From Macrotrachela quadricornifera (taxonomy: Eukaryota; Rotifera; Eurotatoria; Philodinida; Philodinidae): a stretch of 64,000 nt of DNA. A program made the position numbers and the translations under genes. The stretch covers positions 122,250 through 186,249 of the forward strand of contig JAJEKB010001367.1 of assembly GCA_022393335.1 (NCBI GenBank), given 5' to 3'. Position 1 is the first letter of the stretch, and each line of letters begins with the position of its first letter. Of this stretch, positions 23,619-35,677 are shown in pieces. Under the pieces are notes generated by a model, which was given only the letters and a program-made list of their open reading frames with translations, was not told the origin of the DNA and did no database searches.

Positions 23619-24496
23619 ATGATGATAAGTCGAATGCCTTTTTTATTTTTCCTGTTTTCATTACTTATTACCATTACAACTGTTGCTGCTGACACTACTT
23701 GTACAACAACAGGTTGGTGGGTATTTCAACCATTTCCTAAATCTGTTTTACAAAAATTTCTTTCAACTCATGGCGAACAACTTACATTCAATACATCAAA
23801 TCCATTGGCAACTTTCATGAAACCCGATGAACATCCCGTCTATTTCGAATTCAATCAACAGAATCATTGTCGAGTAAGTTCATTACCACCACCATTGGAC
23901 AAGCTTATGGAACAAACATTTGTTGAATTCAAACTTGAAATTCCCTATTTAATTCGACACAATACCAATGTTATTCTGAAACCGCTCATTTATGAAACTA
24001 AATTATTAGATGTCATCGGCTCAAAAGCTGAATATGGTCTACCAGCGATTACGGTAAGTAGATACTTATACTTATTGATAGTATAAAACTATTTTATTTA
24101 AAAATCTAGGCTAAAGACATGCATGCTGATTTTGAACATAATACCTATTCAATCTCGTATAAAGGAGGATCGCTTCGTGCTTCATTCGAACCACTTACAT
24201 CGATGATGATGCCATTGGGTTCTTTGGGTACTGCTAATTTTTCATCATTTGTTGATGTCAACTATTCACCTTGGCTTGCCTTTCCTCCAGCAGCTTTTCA
24301 TACACAATGTGCTTCAAATCGATTCAACTTTACTCAAGTAGCTCGTGTTCGACCAGTTAAAATGACATTACATCTTGTAGATAATATCATTGAAGGATTA
24401 CCACCAGGAATGTATACGAATGCAGGTGATCAACCTGTTGGTGCCTGGCAAATTGATGTACCCTTAAGGATTACTCCACCATACGAATGTCCATAA
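23619..24496 (+). CDS. Secreted protein, possibly acetoacetate-decarboxylase-like fold
   Basis: Two exons, 23619-24053 and 24110-24496, 273 aa, joined in phase 0 at LPAIT|AKDMH. The N-terminus is a signal peptide (FLFFLFSLLITITTVAA, about residues 7-23). The mature part has VYFEFNQQ, a segment VILKPLIYE followed by AEYGLP, and ends PPYECP. The arrangement KPLIYE...YGLP resembles the barrel region of acetoacetate decarboxylase-like proteins, but the catalytic Lys cannot be placed, so this is a weak hint. NFS and NFT sequons suggest glycosylation. An AATAAA lies about 40 bp past the stop. Expression and gene status are well supported; function is unknown. Confidence 0.7.
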
Positions 24497-25727
24497 AAAT
24501 AAAGGACAGTCATTTTACTTATCCGATATTTTGATGAAATAAAATATGAGAAAAAGAAACAGATTTTATTAAAGATCAGAATTTTATTCTAATTTCTGTG
24601 CATTCTTATGTCAAACTTGTCGATATCAGGCCAACAGCCAATTTTTGAAGGTTGAAATTCTTTAAAAAACCATATATTATTGAGATAAAATAACTATCCT
24701 ACATATATTTGTTAAATCATGAAAAGTAAAGACGTACAAACAGCCGTAAAAAATAAATATGAAAATGGTGACAAACAGGTGAAAATTCATCGTGATTTAG
24801 CTGGTGTGGTTTTATGACAAACAATTAAATTATGAATAAAAATGACCAACAACACTGATACTATCAATTTATCATCTCTTTCTGGCCATGCACACACAAT
24901 TCTGCTAGACAGTAAATGAGAGATGAACTTGTGTGAATTAATTCTATCCAACAATTAAAAAAACTTTTTTTTCTATATCTATTACTCAAAAGCATAGAAT
25001 GACTTTCAGTTATCTTCTTCAACAATTACGATAAAATTTAATTCTTTTTGTTGAATGTTATTTTATATCAATTAAAATTCTAATAAATTCTGAACTCAAA
25101 TAAAGAATTCATTATTGAGTATGGTACATTAGTGATTCCTCTTTAATTGCTTCGATACGAAGAAAGAACAAAATTCTGGTTACATGGCAGCGACATAATT
25201 ATACACTTTAATGGCGCAGTTCGATTAGATGAAGTCGTTTGATGACTGAATTCAAAGTTGATGCATTGTTCGTTTTTTAGTAAAAAACGTACTAATGAAA
25301 ATCTTATTAAAATCTAGGTACTTTAATTGGATTTGCGTTAATCGAATAGTAGATCATGACTCTGCTATAAAGTTCTTACTTTGACAATTGATGACTCATC
25401 AGATTGTCGGTATACATATGAACGGTATTTTCATTGCATTTCAACGCACTTTTTCACCAATATTGCATGAATAATTTACAGTAGTAGCAACAACCATACA
25501 GTTCACTTATGTTTAGTTAGTGCTAAAATAGCGTCAATACACTTTTAGCATTTTTTATTTCTACATAATTTCTCTATATTGTAGATATATTGCTTGTCGT
25601 TGTATTATTTGGTATTGAGATAAGCTTGTGTAATTAATTAGTATAGTAAAAAGTAGTCAACTTGTTTTATACTTTCATCTTTATTTTTCGCTTCATTTTA
25701 TATATATATGATAGAAGGTTAAGTCAA
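24497..25727. other. Intergenic spacer
   Basis: AT-rich, with the poly(A) signal of the upstream gene near 24536. No further gene was recognised. Confidence 0.35.
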
Positions 25728-26942
25728 ATGTCGAACGATTTAGTCTTTTTTGTACCTTATCATACAGGCTATGCACACGTAGAATTGATTAATTCGTTCG
25801 CTTCTTTTGCCGATGTTCATCTTTTTGTTTATAAATGGAATCCAGCTCAACAAAACGTACGAGATTATTTTTCTAGATCAAGGAATGTTCATGTGCATGA
25901 ATTCAGTATTGATAATATTCTCATAGAATTGTCTCAGCAACAACAACAACAACATCGCGTAGTTGTTCTTCTTACTGCTTCTATTAACTATTCACTTGGA
26001 CAACTACAATATCGTTTATTTTGTAGCATACAAAACAAAATACCATCGATTATTGATGTCTATTCCACGGGTCATTGCATGTATGGATGTCAAAGTTGTA
26101 CTCATGTATATTCATATCGATTACCAATTACTTTTACTAATTACATACGTACAAAACAGTTATCATCTATTGACATAGACAAAAATGTCGAGGTTATTAT
26201 CTGTCCAAGTTTTTCTTCAAAAGATGCTCCATATAGTCTCTTGTCGAACAAAAAAGTAGTCGAATTAATTCTTACTTTTTCATTTCCACATGTAATCAAA
26301 TTACATCCTATGACGTATCAATTGAAAAATGGTGAAAATCCCTTGTTTACTTTGAGCAATTTGGAGTACGAACATATACGTTATTTTCTCTCCTCGAAAA
26401 ATACTTTGCCTAACACACAAACGAATACATTGAAATTGATCGAACATGCTCGTGTTCTCATTTGTGATTCTGACTCGTCGATTCCATTCGAAGCATTGTA
26501 TTTCAATGATCAGAAACATATCTTAGTTTATGAAATGCCCGAAAAACATGACAAAGAAGATGATCGAAGAAAGTATTTTCATATATTTCATAATGCTCAA
26601 CAATTAACTAACTTACTCGAACGTTATTTTGCCGGCGAACTCGAATGTAAAACAAGAAATAGTCATCAATTCTTCTTGGAAAAATATGAAGAGCCTAATG
26701 GGAAAGAAATAGAACGATTAGCTGAACTACGCCAGTGGATAACGAATTATCATCGAGATTCATATCAAAATTTCGATATTGAAAAAATCAAACAAGAACT
26801 AAAAAATCAATTTCAAACACCATTAACACAGATGACTCTTTATACATTAGGCGAATATACTACTGCACAAATACATGAACTTTGTTATGTTGATGTCGAT
26901 GATATATTCAACGTTCTGATATCAAATATTGACGAACTTTAG
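25728..26942 (+). CDS. CDP-glycerol glycerophosphotransferase-like GT-B protein
   Basis: An intronless frame of 404 aa. The C-terminal half has the layout of bacterial CDP-glycerol glycerophosphotransferases and related surface-polymer transferases: a strand leading to VIKLHP (about residue 190), then HARVLICDSDSSIPFEALYF (about 240-260), the place of the family's donor-binding D-S-S box, then HILVYEMPEKHD. The N-terminus lacks an export signal, so a cytosolic enzyme is likely. There is a short poly-Gln run near residue 70. The absence of introns and the bacterial-type family suggest horizontal acquisition (inference). In-frame codons upstream of 25728 contain no ATG. A sugar or polyol-phosphate transferase is the best guess; the substrate is unknown. 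Confidence 0.65.
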   Translation: MSNDLVFFVPYHTGYAHVELINSFASFADVHLFVYKWNPAQQNVRDYFSRSRNVHVHEFSIDNILIELSQQQQQQHRVVVLLTASINYSLGQLQYRLFCSIQNKIPSIIDVYSTGHCMYGCQSCTHVYSYRLPITFTNYIRTKQLSSIDIDKNVEVIICPSFSSKDAPYSLLSNKKVVELILTFSFPHVIKLHPMTYQLKNGENPLFTLSNLEYEHIRYFLSSKNTLPNTQTNTLKLIEHARVLICDSDSSIPFEALYFNDQKHILVYEMPEKHDKEDDRRKYFHIFHNAQQLTNLLERYFAGELECKTRNSHQFFLEKYEEPNGKEIERLAELRQWITNYHRDSYQNFDIEKIKQELKNQFQTPLTQMTLYTLGEYTTAQIHELCYVDVDDIFNVLISNIDEL

Positions 26943-29826
26943 ATGGATACTATGATACACAAATATTTATTTTTACATTTCAGCTAACAAGAACTCGAAC
27001 TTCATCACATTTATTTACAGAAGCTGAATTTTGTATTTTAATAAAAACAATCTATACTATTTCATGATCTAATCAAAACATCAAGTATTCGTAAAATTGA
27101 AATAAAAGAATTTCAGAATAAGTATCGAAATAAATTATCCGATAGACTTTAATTAGAGCTGATAAAGAGAATCTTATTGGTCTTATTATTTAATATTTCT
27201 TTAGATTATGCATATCCAATTATCTAATTTCGTTCATTAGATGACAGATTGTTTGAGTTCAATCATCATAGCATTGCATAATCTAATGAAAATATGAAGA
27301 AGAGAAAGAGTTGTATCCCTGTATTAGACTACATGTTTGTATGAGCAATGAAAATGATGCAACTATATATACTTATTTTTTCACTGAAGAATTTGTCGAA
27401 TACAGCCCAATAATTATTTTCAAGTAGTTAGTATTGCTGATTATATTTGATGAAGACATACACTATTGGAAATTTATTTTTCATAGTTAATAACTGAAGA
27501 AATTTTTGTTGAGATAATCAAAATAATACTTTATTAATAAATGAAGAGAATAAATCATTAAAAATAAGACGTTATATTTATATATCTCTATCCAAACACA
27601 CATTCATTTAAATATTCTAATTTAAAACATTTTATTCATCTTACTATTGAAGAAAATCAGATTTAAATGATATTTTTTTCACTTATTTAATCATTAAATT
27701 TTCTTACTCATGATGTATTGGAATTTTAGATTAACTATAGTTATATGGATATGATTTATCAAGAGAAACAATCATAAAGCTAGAAAATTGTAGATTAAAT
27801 TTTGTTTTGCTTATATCGCATCTTTTAAAGTTTGTAAGCCACGATTTCATTTGATAGAACTATGGTTCAAGTTGAAAAGATGGCATCAATGAAAAACATC
27901 GAATTATATTCTTTAAAATAAGATAGTATATCTTTCAAACAAAAAAAATGAATCATAAATTTTTAAAAACTTCTGTAAGTGTCTGATGAAGATAGTCTTT
28001 CTTTGCTGAGTGAAATATATATAAATATTAAATATGAGTATAACATAATGTCGATTGAATAAACGCAGTTTCTTTATTATTTTAAAATATAACTTAGTTT
28101 TGTTTAAATATATATAGAGAATATTTTATCATTAGATGCATAACACGAAATAACTCCTTAGAAATAAAATAAACAAATATAATGGGTACAAATCTCATTC
28201 AAAATGTATCAGATGAGATTCAATTACAGTTTTTACAGAGTAGAACACAGAAAACTGATTATTGAGATATACACGCTCGTTGAACTTTCTTTTTCATATC
28301 CGCGGAATTTTAAATCGAATATAAAAATATCTGTTTCTATCACAATAAGCTTATAAAATTATGTATATATATTTGAAAAGTTTTTTTTTTCCATTGTCAG
28401 TGACATCTGAAATCAATACATGACATAATTTCACATAGAATTAGTTTTGTTAACATAATTATTATAGATTCTTAATCATATTCGATGATAAGAATCAATT
28501 TATTTTAATAACTAATTGCACAATAATGAGTATTGATTCTACACAAGAACGATATCGTTTCCATAAATGAATAATATTTATATATAAAAGTAAATTTTAA
28601 AATGATTTATTATATAGACAAGTCATTTATATTATGAATACAATAGTTTTAATTTTATTTTCTAAATAATTTATAAGCGAAAGTTTCAATATTGTTTGTT
28701 TGATCGAAGTACATATAGTCAGATTGATTAGTCTCATCACATTTATACTCACTCTAATGAAATACTTTTCATTACTAGTAGACATCTCTAAAATGTATTT
28801 CATGGGTACATAGTTTTAGTTATTTATCTTTGTCTCTATGATATTCAGGAAGTAATTTTATTAACTGATTCATCTGGTGAATCATCATCTCACTATGACT
28901 TTCATTATTCATTAGACAGACTTGTGCTTAATGATCCATATCTTCAAATAATTACACACCTTCGATCAGAATATGTGTTAAGGATCTAGTGAAAATAATC
29001 ATGATATACTTAAACATAATGTTCCAAAAAGAAAATTATAGGGATTATTTGTAAGAGATCAATATTTGTTATTTATTACAATATACTAAATCAATACGAT
29101 TAAATCAGACAGTAAATACATAGAAGATTCTCAATTGATCAAATTTCTCGGAGGAGTTCTATCTGAGATATGTTTATAATGAGAAACAGACGTCTTATTT
29201 TAGTAGGAACTAATTGAAATCCAAATGCACATCATTATGGTCAACATCCATCTTATCTCGGCTATAACAATAGTTAAAACAAATTTCATAAAAAATACAT
29301 TTGTCGAAGAAATAGATAAAAAATCAGCCATGATCTTAAGCAATGCATCTAAACAACCAATAATTCATTTTTCGGAAAGAGGAACAGCCTAAACATAAAA
29401 TACGAAAAACTGATAGATTAATTACCACCTCTATACCATTAATTTTCAACACTTACCTATATTAACTTTGCAAATAGCTCTTCAATCATGAAAATACATT
29501 CGTTACTTAATCAGTCTTTCATCCTATTTAAAAACCATAACATTAAATAAAATACTTTATCTTTACAGAGATTATTTAAAGACATGTAACATTAATATTA
29601 CTTGAGAATTAAAAACGAAGAAAGATCAATGTATGATCAGTCAATGTTAAAAACGCTATTTAATATAACGTATCTCTATTTTCGATTAGTGTAGCGTACG
29701 TGACATAAAAGTGAAAAATAAAACCTTGTATATGTAAAACAGAAAGAGGAAAAAACCTTCGCGCTTCGTCGTCAACGTGGTGTCTCATGGTCATAGGTTC
29801 GTCATAGTTGATATAACAAAAAAGTG
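26943..29826. other. Gene-free AT-rich region
   Basis: About 2.9 kb with many stops in all frames; no gene, foldback element or RNA was recognised. Confidence 0.4.
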
Positions 29827-31569
29827 ATGAGTTACTATGATGATTATGATGATGAATATTCATCAGAAGATGAAATATATTATCATAATTATAGTGTAGA
29901 TTATGCCAATCAACTCTTGAATGGTCAACATGCTATATCTTCATGTTTACCAACTATGCGTCGAAAACATCGACGGTGTACACCGGGATTGGTTCGAGTT
30001 TCTACATTGGATAAAATGCCAATGATTACTAGACATCAAATTCATCCTTCATTATATAGTCGACCAAAATATGATCATAATTTGGATAATTCATATTCAC
30101 CATCTCTTCCTCAACGTTTACCATCTTTAGAATCAACTAGTGAAGAATTAGAAAGAAGAGTAAGACAAGCAAGTCAATCAATAACTCAAGTAAATAAAAT
30201 TTTAATTCAAATTTCTTTGTATTTGAATTTATTTTTTTAAGGAAAGATCAAATAATGTTTATCCAATTGATAATAACAATCGTTCATCAGAAAATACACA
30301 TCGACCATTAACTGAAACTGAATTAAGACAAGTTCAACAACAACAAGAAGCATTTCAACAACATTTATTTAATATGCAACGTCATTTACTTGAACAACAA
30401 CAACAACAACAACAACCAATTCCGCGATCAATATCATCATCAAATAATTTCAAAAGAAAAACAGAAATAATCTATCATGATCTTGAAGATAATGATGATC
30501 AAGATAAAATAGCTGAATTAATTCAAAATGATCCATATTTTGCAGCAGCTATGGAAGATTTTGCTCAATCACATGGTTTATTAAATAATTCTAGGCAAAG
30601 GTTAGTTTATTTTTATTTTTAAGAAAATATTTGTTTGTTTTTCTTTTGTAAATTAGAAATCATTCATCTCATGAAGATTATCACCATTTATGTAAAAAAC
30701 ATGAAAAAAAATATTTAAACGATAATATTAGATTATCACCATCATCATCATCTTTAACATCAAATAATGATTTGATTTTATTTCGTGAACTTCAAAGAAT
30801 TCGTCATTTAATGGAAGAATTTGTTCATAATTCTAATAAAACAACGAATCCAAATCAACCAACAATATCAATATTACCTGTACCTTGGCCAATGTTTCCA
30901 GGTCAAATTCCAACAACAATCCCAACACCACATATTGTTCCTAATCCATCTATTCCAACTGAAGATGATTTGGGAACATCAATGATTCGACGAGAACCAA
31001 TAAGACCACCTCAACCTTCAGATCCAGCTCGAACAATATATCAAGATGTAGTTAATGTTGTTAAAGATGTTATTGATAGACGTTCACCATCTCAACACGA
31101 TCAACCATTAAAACCAAGTGATATTGATCCAAAATTAAAAGGTCATTATAAAAAAAGACCAAAAATTTCATTTTCAAATAATAAAAACATTTCTCAAGAT
31201 AAATCATCTATTTTATCTAATCAAAAAAAATCAAAAAGACAAAATTCATCACAAACAACAACATCTCCAAGTATTTTACCTCCATCTTCACCATTATCAA
31301 ATAATATTTCTGTATAATAAAAATTATTTTTTTTATAAAAACAATTTATTTTTATTTAAATATTTTAGTCAACACCACCTTCATATGAAAAATTAACTAA
31401 TGTTTCAACATCTCAATCATCAATAAATAATAATCGTAATTTATCTTATGGAAATCGTGAAAAAAAATCTAATATTTATGATACACTTATACCCGGACAT
31501 TATTTAAGTTTATATACTACTAAAAATAAATATATATCGAAAAACAAACAAACAAAGAAAAATAAATGA
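29827..31569 (+). CDS. Low-complexity protein of unknown function, 525 aa
   Basis: Four exons: 29827-30189, 30242-30600, 30657-31311, 31369-31569; phases agree and the sum is 1578 nt. The first ATG gives MSYYDDYDDEY, an acidic and Tyr-rich start. The middle has a Gln-rich helix (ETELRQVQQQQEAFQQHLF, then seven Gln), and a second short helix FRELQRIRHLMEEF. The third exon is Pro/Thr/Ser-rich with basic clusters such as HYKKRPK and KKSKRQ. The last exon has a PPSY motif (STPPSYEKL), a possible WW-domain ligand. There is no signal peptide, membrane segment or enzyme motif. It looks largely disordered, possibly a cytoskeletal or nuclear scaffold, but I do not recognise the family. Its stop codon abuts that of the convergent TTC7 gene. 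Confidence 0.85.
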
Positions 31570-34500
31570 CTAGAAAACTCGCATTATCGAATGATAAGAT
31601 ATAATTGGTGAATTTTCTTCTAAATGCACAGCAGTTGCACCAACATCAACTGATTGTTCAAATTCACCTCGAGCTTCCATTGATAAACTTAATAAATACC
31701 TATCAAAAATATATTTTTTATTTTTAAATAAAATAAAATTTTCTTTTTTTACCAAGGTTGATAATTTTCAGGTTGAATTGAAATCGCATCACGTGCATAT
31801 TTTTCAGCTAATGAATAATTTCCTATTTGTATTAAAAGTTTAGTTAATTGTATTAATGTTGGAAAATGATATGGATTTATAGCTAATGCATCATTATAAT
31901 TTTGTTTTGCTAATTTTAATTGACCACGAGCATCATGAATTAATCCACGCATATAAAACATTTGATGACATAACGGATTTAATGATGACACTTCTTTTAA
32001 ACAACGTTCACTTTCATCAATTTTATCTAATTTTATATAATATCGAACTTTTCATTTTTGAAAAAGAAAAGAAAATTAAATTAAATTAAAAAAAAATATT
32101 TTTTTTTAAATGTTTTACCAAGATGTTCAAATATTTGAAGTAAACTAAAATAAATTGGATGAATTGAAAAAAATGATGTTGATGAATAATTATTTCCATT
32201 TAAATTTTCATCATTTATTAAACCAGATAATGATCGAATACCTAATAAAAACATATTTTTTATTCCATCTTCAACTTTTAATGTTCCTTGTGGAATATTA
32301 ACCATTTGTTCACTTATATCTGTTTCATTATTTATTGATGCATTTTGTGATCGACTACTTGGACGATTTCCATCACTAATAAACATAGTTTCTTTCTTTC
32401 TTTCCTTTTCTTTTCTTTTCTTTACTTTACTTTGAATTTGATAATATTCGAATATTTTGATTATTATTTATTAATATTGGTTCAAATTCATTTTTCCATA
32501 ATATTAAAGCTTCTTTACATGTTTTTATTGATTGTTCACATCCATATAATTCTTCTTCTATTGAAGCTTTTGTTAATAATAAACTAAAATTTTATTTTAT
32601 TTTATTTTATTATAAAATATATTTTATCTAATTTAAATATATTTATTCTTAGAATTCTTTTTCTATTTATTTTATAATATGACAAAATAAACATCTTCAC
32701 AGAATCTATTTATATGATTTTCTATAAACTCAGTTCTATGGTACAAAGTTCATAGATTTATCACTATGTTTTCAATGTTCTATTTTAAATCTTATACTAT
32801 AATGAAATATTCATTATTGTATATTTATATATGATCTATATCATTATGTATTATTATATGATTTTTGTTTAAATTGATATTCATATAACAATGGATTTAT
32901 ATTATATTTCGAAATTAAATGAAGAAAATTTAATAGATCAATCATTTCAAATTGATTTTAGTGTTTAATCTTCAACGATCATATATGATTAATATTATCT
33001 GATTTTGTTAAATAAATTATAGAATTTATCTAATCTTATTCTAATTCTTATTATATTTTCTATAGACTATTATTCTTAGAACATTTTTTATCTAAATAGT
33101 TAGAACAATAAAGATCTAAATAGAAATGTTATCAGCAACAAAATAACTAGATGTAGAATCAAATAGATTTAAAAAAAATGATTGAACTTATTTATATTTA
33201 AAGTATCTTTGTATGACTTCACTAAAATTCTATTTTTAGAAAATTGAAATAAAAATTGATTTTGTTTTTCTTATTACTAATCAAAACAGGAGTGTAATAA
33301 TTTCTTTAGAAATGCTTAAAGATTTAACTAAAATTTTTTTTTCTTTTTCTAACTTTTCTATAAAAATAATAAAAGTGTGAAGATATAAAAATATAAAAAT
33401 AAAACCTGATATCAGGATAATCATTAATTGTTTTATATATTTGTGCATAAGCTTGAGGCATTTGTTTTTGAGAAGTTAATAAAAGTGTATATAAATGATG
33501 TGCATATTTATCATCTGGTGATAATAATAAACATGTTTCAATTGATTTTAATGCATCTCGAGTCTATTTTAAATAAATTCGAAAATAAATTAATAAATTT
33601 AAAAGAAAACAAACTTCATTAAGAAAAGATAAATTTTGTGCAAGATGAAAATGTGCAATTGAATCATATGGATCAAGTTGAATACATCTTAAATAATTAA
33701 AATAAATTAAAAGATAAAATAAAATAAGATGAAATTCCATACTCTCTAAGTTCACAAACAGCTGATTGAAAAAGTGCTTGACGATCATTATGAATTGATG
33801 TTTGTCGAGCTTTAAATGATTTTGCAAGAGAAAGAAGAAGAAGTGAACGAGCTAATGGAGGATTTTGAAGTTCTTTTGCTTCTTCACAATAACGAATTGC
33901 TTCATCAATCTTAATTTAAAAATTCAAGATATTTAAAAAAAAAGAAAAACTAAGATAAACAAACAAGATCAATAAATGGTGGTCGTTGTTCATGTTGATT
34001 TAAATAATTTGATGTTTGTTTTAATAATGGTTGAGCATCTTCACCACTTGATGGAAATGTTTCAAATAATGATGATAACTTTAATTAAATCAAAAAAAGA
34101 AAATAAATAAAATAAAATCTTTTCTATTTACATCATAAATATATTGAAGAATTGTTTTTGAAAGTTGTAAATAAACTTGAATATTTTTTGGTTGCATTCG
34201 AAGACATTCTTTTAAAACAAGATAAGCACGAAATGGTTGTCCTGATGATATTAATGATAAACCATAATTATACCACGTTTGAAAATGTTCAAATGAAAAT
34301 CGAAGAGCTTGTTCATATGACTTTAAAAACAAAACAAAATTTTTTTTTCTTTTAAATTAATTTAATAAATAAATTTACATCAGCAATTATATGAAATGCT
34401 TGTTTACGTGATAAAAAAATAGCAAGAAGTGCAAGAATATTATAAGCTGATTGATGACTTCTTTCTCTTTGTGCTTCATATTCAGGTTTCCAATCAAGTA

Positions 34501-35677
34501 CTGCTTCATTTAATGTTGATGTTTGGCCTAATAATAATAATAATAAAATCTCTTCATCAACATCTCGAGGAATAAACAATGATCTAAAATTTAGTTTTTT
34601 ATTATTATTTATTTATTCATGTTAATAAAAACTAATTACTCAGAACTTCGACGACGATGATGAATAAGATGGTGATGATTATGATGATGATGTTGATGAT
34701 CATCATCTAATGTTGTTAATGGTGGATAATTTCCTTTACAAACACATTTTATTAATAATTGAGCATATTGTTTTATTAATGTCTATGAAATACTTTTTTA
34801 TATAAATAAAATAAAAATAAAAATAAAAATAAACCTGTCTCATTGTTTCTAATGATTTTATATGAACATTTTTAATATATGAACGAAATATTTCAATAGC
34901 TGTTGTTATATTACTAAAAAAGATTTATTTTATTATATATATATTCAAATAATTCAGAAAAAGAAATAAATTTACTTATTTGAAGCATGTAAAAGTGGTA
35001 AACGTTGATAAGCTAATTCAATTAAACAATTTTCAATATCCAAATTATCATTATTTAAATGTTTTGCTTTTTCAACAGCAGAATAATAAATTTTACTTAA
35101 TTTACATGAATCATCAAATGATTTTATTATTTCTAATAAATTTTCATTATTTTTTTCTAATAAAAGACCTTTTAATGAATAAATTTCTGAAAGTAATAAT
35201 GAAGATCTATGTGGTTGTTCTTTTATATCATTTGGAATTGAATTAATTGCTAAATCAACATTTATTAAACATTCATCATAACGTCCTTGTGCATAATATA
35301 ATTTAGATAAAAGACATTGACATTCAAATGAATTTGATAATTCACCAGATTTAAGAAGATTTTCAACTTGAATTAAATTTTCTCGAGCATTTTCTATATG
35401 ATGTGAATCAGTTAATGGATATTGTTGTAAATATAATTCTAATTGAGCTTCTCCTTCCAAAAATTTTGTATATTCTTTTATGAAAAAAATAAAAATTAAT
35501 AAGATTTCATTTTTTTTCCTTTCTATAAAATCAAAATCAAAAAGAAAAACCTGAAACTTTTGTTGTTTTTAATTTATCAAGAATTTTAGTCCAATTAAGT
35601 TCTAATCGATATTTTTCAATTTCATGATCTGTTCGATGTTTTCCACTATGAGAATTTGTTGTTTTTGATGTTGCCAT
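31570..35677 (-). CDS. TTC7: Tetratricopeptide repeat protein 7 (TTC7) orthologue
   Basis: Fourteen exons on the minus strand: 35677-35551, 35474-34976, 34913-34835, 34782-34640, 34583-34379, 34320-34132, 34078-33965, 33909-33743, 33687-33615, 33563-33406, 32583-32431, 32375-32119, 32047-31753, 31699-31570. All phases agree; 2589 nt, 862 aa, the usual TTC7 length. Diagnostic stretches are EIEKYRLELNWTKI and EGEAQLELYL at the N-terminus, IPRDVDEEILLLLLL, TPR helices such as YNYGLSLISSGQ, and the final TPRs MFYMRGLIHDARGQLKLAKQ and NPYHFPTLIQLTKLL. In animals TTC7 with EFR3 and FAM126 places PI4-kinase III-alpha at the plasma membrane to make PI4P. There is a His-rich loop in exon 4 (HQHHHHNHHHLIHHRR). 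The intron at 32584-33405 (822 bp) is much longer than the rest. Confidence 0.92.
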
